Origin: CAYZQH01 sp050300015
Lineage (GTDB): Bacteria; Pseudomonadota; Gammaproteobacteria; Pseudomonadales; Cellvibrionaceae
Direction: 5' to 3'
Assembly: GCA_050300015.1 (NCBI GenBank)
Contig: JBNKWZ010000014.1
Coordinates: forward strand, 30,254-94,253
Length of the DNA: 64,000 nt
Position numbers and translations under genes: made by a program. This document shows, piece by piece, positions 8,523 to 19,000 of the stretch. The notes beneath the pieces are model-generated. The model saw only the letters and a program-made list of their open reading frames with translations, made no database searches and was not told where the DNA came from. Numbering within the stretch: position 1 is the stretch's first letter; the number at the start of each line of letters is the position of its first letter.

Positions 8523-9590
8523 GTGAGCCATTATTTATATCTCTGCTCTTCACCTCGCCACGTATTCATCGCTATGGGGTTGGCATTACAGTGGTCCGAC
8601 CACCATCACCACCTAGTGGTCATCAACCAAAAACCCGGAAAACACAATGCCGTATTCGACACACTACTGAACGACCCACATCCCTTTACAACGACACAAC
8701 TGCAAATCACTCAAAAAGGACCTTTGCGAAAAAGGCAAAGCAAACGTCAGGCGTTTTGTACACTGCGGTCTCACATAGCAAATTTACAGCCCGAACGAAT
8801 ATTCACAGGCAGCGACCGCCATGTAGAATTTCAATACGCCATGCACACCGCGCGTCAGTTTAAGCTTAAGACCAAAGGTTGTTATCTCGACGACGGGTCC
8901 TCCTCCTATGTGAACGCACGATATCTCCACTTTTGGCGCAGCCTAACCGACTTGACCGTCGACCATTTGTTGAAAAAGTGTTTCTACGGCACGTGGTTTC
9001 ACAAGCACCTCTTATACGGTGGCACAAAATGGGTAAGTGAGTGCTACCTGAACTTCCCTCAATTTGCGCCCGAGCCGTTAAAGCAACACAAAAAAATCAT
9101 TGGCTTGGCCGCCAGCACTTATACCAATGAAACGTTTCAAAACAGCACTATGCGTTTTTTCGCCTCTGGTGACGCAGCCCTACAGGCTGCGCTATCTCGG
9201 CAATACGACGCCTTTTTAGTACTTCCGCATTCTCGATTTGTGAATCATTATTTTAAAAATACCGACACCTACAATCGAATCGTCGACGAATATTTAAAAG
9301 CCTTCACATCCATCGCTGTTAAGTATCACCCAAGAGAAGATCAACGCTATTTTAAAAGCCACGCAGACATTACTGAGCTACCGGCAGAACTACCAGCTGA
9401 GATTATTTTCTCTTGGTTAAAGACCAAAATGGTGGTGGGAGATTTATCCTCTGCCGTGCTTTCTGCACTTTGGCTTTTACCGAACTGTAAAGCCGTTTGC
9501 TTAGTTCCTGCACAGCTACAAAACAACCCGTTCATCCCTTTAATCAAAAATGCAGGCGCCAACATTCACGCAATCGACTCACTGCATTAG
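8523..9590 (+). CDS. Sialyltransferase-fold glycosyltransferase (GT52/polysialyltransferase-like)
   Basis: 355 residues from the GTG at 8523, where homology-like sequence (SHYLYLCSSPRHVFIA) begins; the open frame extends upstream to 8325 but overlaps the previous gene. Motifs known from bacterial sialyltransferases of GT38, GT52 and GT80 are present in order: Asp123-Asp124-Gly125 (YLDDGSSS), His269-Pro270 (VKYHPRED) and a Ser pair at 309-310 (VVGDLSSAV). There is no membrane anchor. No CMP-sialate synthesis genes are in the window, so the donor could be another CMP-linked ulosonate such as Kdo. The adjacent GT-A enzyme and Kdo kinase make a surface glycan role likely. Confidence 0.6.
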   Translation: MSHYLYLCSSPRHVFIAMGLALQWSDHHHHLVVINQKPGKHNAVFDTLLNDPHPFTTTQLQITQKGPLRKRQSKRQAFCTLRSHIANLQPERIFTGSDRHVEFQYAMHTARQFKLKTKGCYLDDGSSSYVNARYLHFWRSLTDLTVDHLLKKCFYGTWFHKHLLYGGTKWVSECYLNFPQFAPEPLKQHKKIIGLAASTYTNETFQNSTMRFFASGDAALQAALSRQYDAFLVLPHSRFVNHYFKNTDTYNRIVDEYLKAFTSIAVKYHPREDQRYFKSHADITELPAELPAEIIFSWLKTKMVVGDLSSAVLSALWLLPNCKAVCLVPAQLQNNPFIPLIKNAGANIHAIDSLH

Positions 9591-9615
9591 CCATCGAAGC
9601 ACAACCTCAAATGTC

Positions 9616-12474
9616 TTACAGTGCACGTGCAGCCATCATCAATTTGTGTTCCACATCTTGCTTAACACGCAAATAGTGTATGGCTTGCAATGGACCATCG
9701 GCATTCAATAAATGGGCGGCCGTGCTTAAATCCATGTCGGTAATGTACATGCGATAGCGCTGCCCAGGGCTGCGTTGAGATTGAATAAACTGTGCTACCG
9801 TGTAAAACACATCTTGTTGCAACTGGTCCCATAAAAAATATTGACCAAAGCATTCAAAGCTGTAAGTTAAACGGTTGTCCTCGCCTAGGCCAATCATCAC
9901 CTTGACTGGGGTAACATTGGCAGCATGAATACTCGGGTTGACCACACTGGGCGTTAAACCAAGGCGCTTTTGTTTATCCAGCTTTAGCTCGTGAAATTCG
10001 ATAGGATATGCACCAAGGTCCTTAAATACCGATGCAAATGGGTTACCCTCAATACGCGGCATAATATGGTTCAAAAAAACCGCAAGCGCTGTAAGCGCGT
10101 TCAACCTGGGCGAATACTCCCCGGTAAATTGTAAAAGCGAGCCTCGTTCGTCCAAGAAATACAAGCGTAAGTACGCATCCACGCGCTGGTAAAATACGTG
10201 CATGGCCTTGGCCGAGCTCCGCTTGGCAATCCACTTTAAAGGGTGGTTACTCAGGGCATAGCTATCCACCACTATGGGGCTATAGTGTTTTTGAGATTCA
10301 CCCAGGTAGCGGATCAAATCCTCCAAATTTTTATGCGTGTCCACCACCAACCTTGGGCCTTTAAATTGTAACGAATGGTACTGGCTGCCCATTTCAAATA
10401 AATACCGTGTACTTGCAGGTTTTAACCCGGCGTAGTAACAACTCGCAATTTCGTCAAACCACTGATTCACCCGTTTGGCAATCACTGTCGCATGATTACT
10501 GCCCATGCACTCCACATGCAATTCTGGGGGCGCCTGGTGCGACCCCGGCATACACAACGCCACGTAGGCCTGTAAGGCAACTATCAAGGCATTACTGCCT
10601 TCATAACGGTGGCATTCCAGCTCTTGCCAACTGTTGACGGTGATCATATCCACGCTGGCAATCAGATTGTCCTCAAAACTGCCATAACGCATAGGGTCAT
10701 TTCTGCCACTCAAGCGGTGAATCCCCATTTCGCTCAGACGCGAGCGAGACTCCGCGCCCACATTGAGCAGCAATAAGACGCGCAGAGGGACTGCAGACTT
10801 GGCAAAGTGCGACTGCTCTGGCGATGCCAACGGCAATGGCAGCCACTGTTGAATGCGCACCAAAGTGCGCCGCAATTGCGTCTCGGTCACATCTGGGGCC
10901 AGTGACAAATCAAATTGAATATGGCCCTCAATCACTTCATTGATATAGCACCACAGCAGCAACTCCACGGGGCCATGCGCTTGCCGAAGCGGCGAATCCA
11001 TCCCGGTTTCATTGCCAAACAACTGCCATACGGATCGCCCAGCTGAGGGCTCAGCATCAAATCGACGGCTTTGCACGATTTTCAAGGGAGACTCAGACAA
11101 ATCCTTCGAGATGCCTGGGTTTATCCAATCGACCTTGCCGGGCCGTTTTTCGAAGGCCGCTTGCAGTTTTCGGCCAAGAATATGCAGCTCGCGGGTTGAG
11201 ATGGCACGCTCTTGCGCTTGCAATAGAGCAAACTGCTGCAAGGTTTCGTAGCTGGCATTTAATGAGCGCACCAGTGCATTGCGCTCATCGCGCACATCCG
11301 TCACCTTCCAACTGGGCCTGCGATCAAGGTTAACGATGGTGTCTTCAGACCACCCCCAATCGCGTACCAAGCCCTCCAATACAACGCGCTGCCAGGATTT
11401 CCCCAGCCGGCTGGGTTTACGTGACAGAGGCTTGTGAATTTTGAAATAAAAGCAACGGCGCGCAAACTCCAAACGTTCATGGTCGCTGCGGTGGGTCAAA
11501 TACCGCTCAATGTGACGATACATGCACAGGTAGGGGTCCAGTTCATCCACATTGAGCTCACCATCATAGACTAACTGTTTGTACTCCATGGCCAAAGGCC
11601 AGCCCACACCGTACTCAGCCACGTAGGCTTCCAAGGTCAAGAGTTTTAAAACGGATTTATGCGGAGAGCTAATGGCCTTGTACAACTGCCAAACCCCCGC
11701 GCCGATATACTCGCCGGCAGGAATGTGACTCAAACCGCCAAAATCGATAGTCGTGCCGGGGCGCACGAAACGCTTATCCACCAATTGGGCGGCGTAGTTT
11801 TCGTAGTCTTCTTCACTGCTGGCGGGAATAAACCACCACAAGGGCAACCGTCCAGCCACGTGCAGTGCCGTGCGATAAAATTCGTCCAGTAGCAATGCAC
11901 GCTGAGCAGAGCCGCTGGACTCGTCATCAAGGCCTAAGGTTTCGCCACGCTTAAAGGCTTCGCTGTCCATCAGAAAAAAGTGCACTTCTAAGCGCAGCTC
12001 TTCTGCCCACTTACTGATACGTTTACACTTTTCTTCTAATTCTTCACGCCCCTCTTGCGACATGCTGGGCCGATGACACAACCACACATCAAAATCACTG
12101 TGGGTGGTATGGGCAAGCGTGCCCACGCTGCCCATCAAAAATAGACTCCAAATATTGTCACTTTGATGGCCACCACTTAAACAAAAACTGCGCGCCAAAC
12201 TTTTACCGCTGGTGATATCGCGCTTGCTGGGTTTGTAATCACTAATACCACAGGGTGTCGAGTGCGACACAAACCCGGGCAACATGGGATGATTGCAGTG
12301 AAACAGCAACGGCAGAGCATCCAAGAACACCTCTTGCCGATGATTAAGGGCGTTGCGCGTACGCAGCATTCGATCAGCATTAACCTGCAAAAACCGCTTT
12401 CTCAACTCAGTAATGTTGAGACGGTCCAGCCCCCCCTCAATGGGGGACACCTTGACGGGTTGCGGCAATGACAT
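9616..12474 (-). CDS. cyaA: Class I adenylate cyclase
   Basis: Makes cyclic AMP from ATP for Crp-type regulation. 952 residues, similar to enterobacterial and Pseudomonas CyaA (about 850-950). The nucleotidyltransferase signature is complete: Gly-Ser-Val-Gly-Thr at 115-119 and Ser-Asp-Phe-Asp at 126-129 (HSDFDVWLC). The N-terminal half is catalytic and the C-terminal half regulatory in this family. It converges on the glycosyltransferase genes with 25 bases between stops, and its upstream region is shared with the divergent SapC-family gene. Confidence 0.95.
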   Translation of the reverse strand: MSLPQPVKVSPIEGGLDRLNITELRKRFLQVNADRMLRTRNALNHRQEVFLDALPLLFHCNHPMLPGFVSHSTPCGISDYKPSKRDITSGKSLARSFCLSGGHQSDNIWSLFLMGSVGTLAHTTHSDFDVWLCHRPSMSQEGREELEEKCKRISKWAEELRLEVHFFLMDSEAFKRGETLGLDDESSGSAQRALLLDEFYRTALHVAGRLPLWWFIPASSEEDYENYAAQLVDKRFVRPGTTIDFGGLSHIPAGEYIGAGVWQLYKAISSPHKSVLKLLTLEAYVAEYGVGWPLAMEYKQLVYDGELNVDELDPYLCMYRHIERYLTHRSDHERLEFARRCFYFKIHKPLSRKPSRLGKSWQRVVLEGLVRDWGWSEDTIVNLDRRPSWKVTDVRDERNALVRSLNASYETLQQFALLQAQERAISTRELHILGRKLQAAFEKRPGKVDWINPGISKDLSESPLKIVQSRRFDAEPSAGRSVWQLFGNETGMDSPLRQAHGPVELLLWCYINEVIEGHIQFDLSLAPDVTETQLRRTLVRIQQWLPLPLASPEQSHFAKSAVPLRVLLLLNVGAESRSRLSEMGIHRLSGRNDPMRYGSFEDNLIASVDMITVNSWQELECHRYEGSNALIVALQAYVALCMPGSHQAPPELHVECMGSNHATVIAKRVNQWFDEIASCYYAGLKPASTRYLFEMGSQYHSLQFKGPRLVVDTHKNLEDLIRYLGESQKHYSPIVVDSYALSNHPLKWIAKRSSAKAMHVFYQRVDAYLRLYFLDERGSLLQFTGEYSPRLNALTALAVFLNHIMPRIEGNPFASVFKDLGAYPIEFHELKLDKQKRLGLTPSVVNPSIHAANVTPVKVMIGLGEDNRLTYSFECFGQYFLWDQLQQDVFYTVAQFIQSQRSPGQRYRMYITDMDLSTAAHLLNADGPLQAIHYLRVKQDVEHKLMMAARAL

Positions 12475-12810
12475 AGTGACGTGTCTTCAAAGTGTGAATA
12501 AGGGTAGCTTGGTTGCCCAGCACTCACTTGATATTAGCAGCGCAAAGGCCACGGTGCCGGACAAGGCCAATAAATGTTGATTGACGCGTCAGTCTGAGTG
12601 TTAAACGGCGCAAAATTAGATCCAATAAAACCTGCGAGGTCCGTCAAACTTCAGAAACAGATGTTTATCGCAGCAGACGATGGTAACGTATGCACACATT
12701 TTGGGGGGTGAGCTTGGCGGAGGCTCCTCTAATCATTCCGCAAAGCCCGTGCCACGGCACATTGGGCTAACCCATATAACAACAATTGCCCCCAATCAAA
12801 GGAGTTAATC
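12475..12810. promoter_or_regulatory. Divergent intergenic region between cyaA and the SapC-family gene
   Basis: 336 bases without a supportable gene. It contains the palindrome TGACGCGTCA near 12580-12590, a small hairpin GTGCC-AC-GGCAC near 12750, and a TATAAC -10-like box about 12774-12779 before the SapC gene. AAAGGAG before the ATG at 12811 is a good ribosome site. No clear Crp site was seen by eye on either strand. Confidence 0.5.
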
Positions 12811-13554
12811 ATGAGTAAGTCCATGTTAATTTATGAGAATGTGGCGCCCGTCAATAAGCAGCGCCATGCCAACTGGGGCATCAAAGGTAGCGGCCTTTTT
12901 GATTTCGCCAAAGAGGTGAATTCTGTACCACTGACAGGTGTAGAATTTGCCGCCGCCTCCCTGGAGTTCACCATCGTGTTCACCAAAACCGCCGAAGGCG
13001 CCATGCCCATTGCGGTTCTCGGCGTTCGCAGCGGCGAAAACCTGTATGTGGACGATCAAGGTCAATGGCAAGCCCACTATGTACCGGCTTTTTTTCGCCG
13101 CTACCCCTTTGTGTTTTCCACATCTGACAGTGGCGAGACCTTAACCCTGTGTTTGGATGAAGCTTACAACGGTTGCTTTGAAGACGGCACGGGAGAACGT
13201 CTGTTTAAGGAAGATGGTGAAAACACCGAGTACTTAGACAAAGTCATCGCCTTTTTGCGCGACTACCAAGACCATTACCAACGCACCTTGTGGTTTGGTA
13301 AAAAACTGGAAGAGCTGGACCTATTCGAACCCATGGGCGCGCAATTCAGCACCCCGGACGGCAAAAAGGGCTCGCTCAGCGGATTTTTAGTGGTCAGTCG
13401 CGACAAATTGCGCGCACTGGAAGAAAAACAACTGGCAGAATTGGTAAAAAATGATGCCATGGAATTGATCTACCAACATCTGAATTCGCTGCAAAATTTG
13501 AAAGACACCATTCGTCGCTTGCCCGAACTCAAAACCGCAGAAGTCAGCGCTTAG
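12811..13554 (+). CDS. SapC family protein
   Basis: 247 residues matching the SapC family by its characteristic order: an N-terminal PVNKQRHANWGIK segment, VPAFFRRYPFVF in the middle and a C-terminal Leu/Lys-rich helix. The name comes from an S-layer-associated gene of Campylobacter; biochemical function is unsettled. No signal peptide is visible, so the protein is probably cytoplasmic. It stands alone: cyaA is divergent and pbpC converges on it across a strong hairpin. AAAGGAG gives a clear start. Confidence 0.85.
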   Translation: MSKSMLIYENVAPVNKQRHANWGIKGSGLFDFAKEVNSVPLTGVEFAAASLEFTIVFTKTAEGAMPIAVLGVRSGENLYVDDQGQWQAHYVPAFFRRYPFVFSTSDSGETLTLCLDEAYNGCFEDGTGERLFKEDGENTEYLDKVIAFLRDYQDHYQRTLWFGKKLEELDLFEPMGAQFSTPDGKKGSLSGFLVVSRDKLRALEEKQLAELVKNDAMELIYQHLNSLQNLKDTIRRLPELKTAEVSA

Positions 13555-13607
13555 CGCACGGTTTTTAAAGAGAGTCTCGAGGCTTTCTCACAAGCCTCTC
13601 GCAACCT

Positions 13608-13639
13608 CCCCGCGCTTAAAGGCAACGCTAAGCGCGGGG
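13608..13639. terminator. Bidirectional hairpin between SapC-family gene and pbpC
   Basis: Perfect 11-bp stem CCCCGCGCTTA (13608-13618) and TAAGCGCGGGG (13629-13639) with a 10-base loop, sitting between two convergent stops. A weaker GAGGCTT/AAGCCTC hairpin lies just before it. Neither side has a long T tract, so efficiency is uncertain. Confidence 0.6.
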
Positions 13640-13646
13640 GCTGTCT

Positions 13647-16022
13647 CTAGCGAACCGTCACCTCGCGTTTATCCAGATTCCCCGCCTCGTCCACCACCAC
13701 AATTTGATACATCCCTGGGTCGGCGAGCGTCAGTAAAGGCGATTGCGCTGTAGGGGTACCACCCAGTGACTGTCCATTCACATACCAGTGGTATTGCCCC
13801 TCTCCACCTGCGGCCTGTAAGGGCAATGTCAGGGCGGTGGCTTGATTGCTGGGCGCAGTCACAACAGTCCCTGGGGGCATACCATCAATGGTTAAAGGCG
13901 ACCAAGTAACCGCTCGCGGCTGACAGCCCTCGGCCAAGTTCGGCACTTGGGTTCGACGACGCCAAGCCCGTGGCAACCAGGACTCCAAGGCGCTCGGCCA
14001 AAGGGCCACAAGATGGGGCTCCGCGCCCTCGCGGGCGCAATGGCCATTCACCCGCTCCCCCGCCACCGACCAAAAGCGCAAGGGGTTTTGCATCGCCGCG
14101 GCTTCTGGGTCAACCAAAGTATTGGGCGCCACGGCATCAATCAACCAGGCTTCACGGCGCTGATGACAAAAGCGCTCGGGCTGCAAGGTCGCGTGTCCAC
14201 CCAAGGGCCAGCAGATGGCTGCGCGTGCCACACTTTGGGGGCGTGAAATCTGCGCGGCGCCAACGCCTAAGCTGTCAGCAATTTCGTGTAACAGAGGCCC
14301 CGCTGCTGTACGCCCGGTATTGTCAGCGCTAAAACTGCCGTCGGGCCTACCCACCCACACCCCGATGGTTACATTGGCATCCAAACCAATGGCCCAAGCA
14401 TCGCGCCCACCAAAACTGGTTCCAGTCTTCCAAGCCAAACGCGGTCCCTTGGCGAGACTACTCACCGCCCGTAAGGCACCCGGACGCGGCACATTACGCA
14501 AGATGTCTTGCACCACCCACGCAGCCCCCTCACTCATAACATAACGCCCCAGTGGCCGCTTCAACGGAGGTACATCAGCAGTGAAATGGTACTGCAGAGG
14601 GCGCGTCACCCCCCCATTGGCAAATGCCGTATATGTGGCCACCAAGGCCTCCAATTGCGTGCCTGCGCCACCCAAAATCAGCGACAAATTGGGTTTCCCC
14701 CCGGCAATAGCAAGCGTTAAACCGGCATTTTGTAAACGCGCAGCAAAGGCATCCGGGCCGTACTGGTCCAAGAGCGTCACCGCCGGCACATTCAGCGAGC
14801 GCTGCAGCGCCTCGGCGGCACTCACCGGCCCCACAAATCCCCCGCTAAAATTTTGTGGTCGGTACCCTTCCCAAGAGAGAGGTACGTCCGCCAGTAAGGA
14901 CTGCTCGTGAATCAACCCCGCCTCAAGCGCCAAACCATACAAAAAGGGCTTTAAAGTGGAACCGGGTGAGCGCGTGGCGGTCACCATATCTACGTGACCA
15001 AAGCGTTCTAGGTTGCCAAAATCCGCCGTACCCACATAGGCCTTCACTTCACCGGTGCGGTTGTCCACCACCAGCGCTGCCGCAGAGGTGCGGGGAGGAG
15101 ATAGGGTGAGCGCTGACTGTAATATTCGCTCCACACTCAGCTGCCAAGCTCGATCGATGGTGGTGTGGATCACCGCTTGATGGGACTGCTTCGCCAAGCG
15201 CCTGGCCAACAAGCCCGCATGCGGTTCAATACGGTGATGCGCCGCGGCCACCCCTTCGAGCTTGGCCTCAATCACGGTTTGCGCATCCCAAACGTCGAAA
15301 GCCACCAGGCGGTCTAAGACTTTATTGCGCGCCAGCAGGGCGGCTTTCGGGTGTAGGTCTGGGCGCAACCGCGTGGGGCTTTGCGGCAGCACTGCGAGTA
15401 GGGCCGCTTCCGCGCGGGTAAGATACTTGGCCGGCTTGTTGAGGTAAGTAAAGCTCGCCGCTTGAACACCCTCGATCATGCCGCCAAAAGGTGCAATATT
15501 GCAGTAAAGTGTGAGAATTTCACGTTTACTTAGGTGCCACTCCAATTGTAAGGCGCGCAGCATTTGGTAGAGCTTACCCGAGAGGGTTTTGCGATGCGGG
15601 TGTAGCAGCCGCGCCACCTGCATGGTAATCGTCGACCCACCAGAAATCGGCCGGCCATGCACCGCCATTTGCCCCACCGCGCGTACCATGGCCAAGGGGT
15701 CAACCCCAAAATGCCACCAAAACCGACGGTCCTCAAAGGTCAACAGGGCTTCTAGATAGTGCGGTGATACGGACTCTAGCGCCACTTGATATCGCCAAAC
15801 TCCCTTGCGATCGGGGAAGGCACGCAAGGGGTGCCCCTCTCGATCAGTCACCACCTGCGCGTAGTGCTGGTGGTGCTCTGGCAGCGCCAAGGGGTATTGT
15901 GCATCCAACCACTTAAGTAGGACGCCTGCACCGAGAATCACCGACCCTGCAATCAACACCCCCCGTAGGTACCACGGCAAAACCATCACCCGCCGCCACC
16001 ATCCAGACCCACGCCTAAACAA
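13647..16022 (-). CDS. pbpC: Penicillin-binding protein 1C
   Basis: Class A PBP of 791 residues with one N-terminal membrane helix (about 18-37). The GT51 transglycosylase domain has catalytic Glu97 in TFEDRRFWWH and the GGSTITMQVARLL block. The transpeptidase domain has the nucleophile Ser355 in SPGSTLKPF (SxxK) and KTGTSFGG. The last roughly 90 residues form the C-terminal BiPBP domain seen in PBP1C. It begins 2 bases after the alpha-2-macroglobulin gene on the same strand; this pair is widely conserved and thought to guard and repair the wall after outer-membrane breach. Confidence 0.95.
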   Translation of the reverse strand: MFRRGSGWWRRVMVLPWYLRGVLIAGSVILGAGVLLKWLDAQYPLALPEHHQHYAQVVTDREGHPLRAFPDRKGVWRYQVALESVSPHYLEALLTFEDRRFWWHFGVDPLAMVRAVGQMAVHGRPISGGSTITMQVARLLHPHRKTLSGKLYQMLRALQLEWHLSKREILTLYCNIAPFGGMIEGVQAASFTYLNKPAKYLTRAEAALLAVLPQSPTRLRPDLHPKAALLARNKVLDRLVAFDVWDAQTVIEAKLEGVAAAHHRIEPHAGLLARRLAKQSHQAVIHTTIDRAWQLSVERILQSALTLSPPRTSAAALVVDNRTGEVKAYVGTADFGNLERFGHVDMVTATRSPGSTLKPFLYGLALEAGLIHEQSLLADVPLSWEGYRPQNFSGGFVGPVSAAEALQRSLNVPAVTLLDQYGPDAFAARLQNAGLTLAIAGGKPNLSLILGGAGTQLEALVATYTAFANGGVTRPLQYHFTADVPPLKRPLGRYVMSEGAAWVVQDILRNVPRPGALRAVSSLAKGPRLAWKTGTSFGGRDAWAIGLDANVTIGVWVGRPDGSFSADNTGRTAAGPLLHEIADSLGVGAAQISRPQSVARAAICWPLGGHATLQPERFCHQRREAWLIDAVAPNTLVDPEAAAMQNPLRFWSVAGERVNGHCAREGAEPHLVALWPSALESWLPRAWRRRTQVPNLAEGCQPRAVTWSPLTIDGMPPGTVVTAPSNQATALTLPLQAAGGEGQYHWYVNGQSLGGTPTAQSPLLTLADPGMYQIVVVDEAGNLDKREVTVR

Positions 16023-16024
16023 AG

Positions 16025-19000
16025 CTATGGCCTCTTAGGGGCACGAGCAGGCTGCACCACTTCAAGTACCCCCTCGGATTCGCTCACACCGCGAATATCG
16101 GGGCGGTACATATCTTCAGCCAAGGCTGGCGGCAGTTGAAAAACCCCAGGCGTTACCGCGCGCACCAGAAAAAAGACGTGGCTGGCTCGCCCTTCGGCAA
16201 GGTCTAGAGCAGCCACGTATCGGTCATCGCGAAATTCCTCGTAAACCAGCTGTGTCGAGGCTTTTAAATGGGTAATGGACTCACCGGCCACCTGAAAATC
16301 TTCTAAGGCTATGGCGTGGTCCAGATTTTGGTTTTCCAACTCAAAACCCGCGGGCAGTAAATTCACCACCAAGGCATCGGGCACACGCTCATGCGCACTC
16401 AGCGCCAAATGCACCACCAAGAGATCACCCACCTTGGCTCGGGCAGGTGTGGTGAGCTCACCTTTAACGGTGTACCAATTGCGCGCAAGGTGAATACCTT
16501 CATCACTGGCAGGCGGTGGCGTACGGGTGTAGCCGTTCAAGGTCGCTTCCACAAATAGGGGTTCCGCATGCTGGGAGGTGAGCGTCACACCCGCGCCGAG
16601 CGCCTCAGACGCGAAGCCTTTTTGCCAAAGCCCTTTACTGGCAATGGCCTGTGCAGGCTTATCGCCCACCTGCCACTGGCCTGCCCAAGCAGCTTCGGCC
16701 TTTGCCCCCAATGCCAAGCCAGCCAAAAATAAAGCCGTGCGCTCCTGAGTACTCAACCAGCGCCGCCCACGAGTTTCGTCGCGCAATACCACCGCCAAAG
16801 CCAAAGCCTCAGGCACCTGCACCTTGTGACTTAGCAGTAAGTGCACCATCTGTCCCAAATCGCGAATACCACTACCGTAATCCCCCAGGTATTCTCTTTC
16901 ACCAGGCCGCCATTTCAGGGCCTCGTCCATCGCTGCTTGCGAGGTTTTTAAATCGCCGGCACTGCGCAAGGCCAAGGCCAAATGCAACTGGGCCAACCCG
17001 GTTTTAGCATGTTTGAAATCACGTTGATACAGGGTACGCAAGGCTCCAAGCGACGCCTGATTGGCTTGACTGAGCACATAGGCAGCAAAGGCCCGCGTGG
17101 CAAAGGCATAGTGTTTTGGGGCTTCACTCCAGCGCGCACGGCTAAGCGCACCTGCACTGCTCAAATAAAACTGCAGGCGCTTTAGGCTTGCCGACAGTAG
17201 GTCTTCGGGCACATCGGCACCTTGGTTTTGCGCATTCAACAAAAACTGGGTGGTATAGGCGGTCAACCAGTGTTCTTCCGGGCTGTGTTTGCCCCAAAGC
17301 CCAAATCCCCCTCCAGGGCGGCTAAATTGACTCAGTCGGTCGACACCCGCTTGAATACGCTTTAATCGCTCTGCGTCACTGAGGCGTGACAACCCCATTA
17401 GCGCCTGCACTTCGCGACTGGCATAGGTTAGGGGCTCGGCTTTACTGGTGGTTTGCTCCAAACAGCCGTAGGGATAGCCCAGAAGATGCTGCAGGTGTTC
17501 CGCCGCATTCAGGTTAACAAAAGGGCTCACCTGCATAGCCCCTTGCAGGGTTGTTGGAATGACGTCGGCAATCGCCTCGGCAGACAGGGTAAACGTCTCG
17601 CCGTTTTGCAACACCGGTTGCCACTTGTGAGTCACCGCAGGGTAAGCCGGGCGCACACCCAAATGCCATTGACGCTTTAGCGACCCGCTGTGTGTACTAT
17701 TCAGTGTTAAATCGAGAGTACCGACACCATCCACGTCTGAGGCTTCTAGCGGGAATTCAAGCGTGGCCTTTTGCTTGGGCGCAAGGCTTAAGGTGCGCGC
17801 GCTCAGGGCTGGATTCGTCAAAGCCACCGCACCGCTCACGTCCAGAGAAAGGTTTAAAGTCTCCTGTTGCTCGGTCATATTTTGCACATCCAAGGTGGCG
17901 ACCGCACGATCGCCAAAGGCCAAAAACCGCGGCATGGCAAGCTCTGCTACGATGGGGGCTGCCACCGTCAACTCCGCTTCGGCATGGCCGTATTGGCTGT
18001 CGTTAAAGGCCAGCGCCATCAATCGCAAACGGCCATTAAAATCGGGCAGTGGCAGGGAAATTTCTGCGCGACCTTCAGCGTCAAAGGTCTGTAACCCCGA
18101 AAACAGGGACACGATCTGCACCTCGGCATTGGGCTGCTGACCTCCACGGGTTAAATCGGCATCCCCCCCGAAACGCTCTTTCGCTGTGCGATTATTGTGA
18201 TACTCAATCACCTCGGCATACATATCTTGCAATTGGGCTGTGTATTGCCGCTTGCCAAAAAAATGTTCAAACGCATCCGGCGTTTTAAAATTACTGATGT
18301 TTAACACCCCCACATCCACTGCCGCCAGGGTTAAGTGCGTACGCGCGTGGGGCACCCCAAGCGATACCGGCACGGTTAAGGTTTGATTCGGGCGTGTGGT
18401 CTCGGGTGCCTCCAAGGCGAGTTGCAACTTTCGAGCACTTCGGTCTAAAGGCAAGTGCAAAAGCCCCAAGCTGCGCTTGGGCGTTATCCGAGTTTTGTCG
18501 CCAATGGGCTCCACCATCATCGCCGTTACATAAAGGTTATGTTCACGCCATTCGGGGTCGATGGGTATGTTCACCAATACCCCTGTCTTGGAGGCCATCA
18601 CAATTTGACTCCAAAGCGGTCGATCGCCCTCCACCATCACCAGCACCTGTCCTGCCGAAGGGGGTAGAATTTTGAGCTCGGCGGTATCGCCCGATTGATA
18701 AGCCGGTTTATCCAACGCCAGGTTGATCACATCGGGGCGGGCTGCCGTTTGATTTTGCGCGTTCTTCCAGTCGTAGTACCAGTCATACCCGGCGAAAAAC
18801 CGTACACTGGACACTCGCCCCGAGGCTGCATCCTTAACCTCCAAACGGTAGTGCCCCCAGGTCACAGGAACATCAATGGCGGTGGCACTCGCATCGGTAA
18901 GCGCCACGGTTTGTTCAAATACCGGAAATTCCTTTTCCGTCCAGCGCCAATGCCAACCCTCGTGATCGTTGTATTCCCAAAAATATTGCCGATCTTCTTG

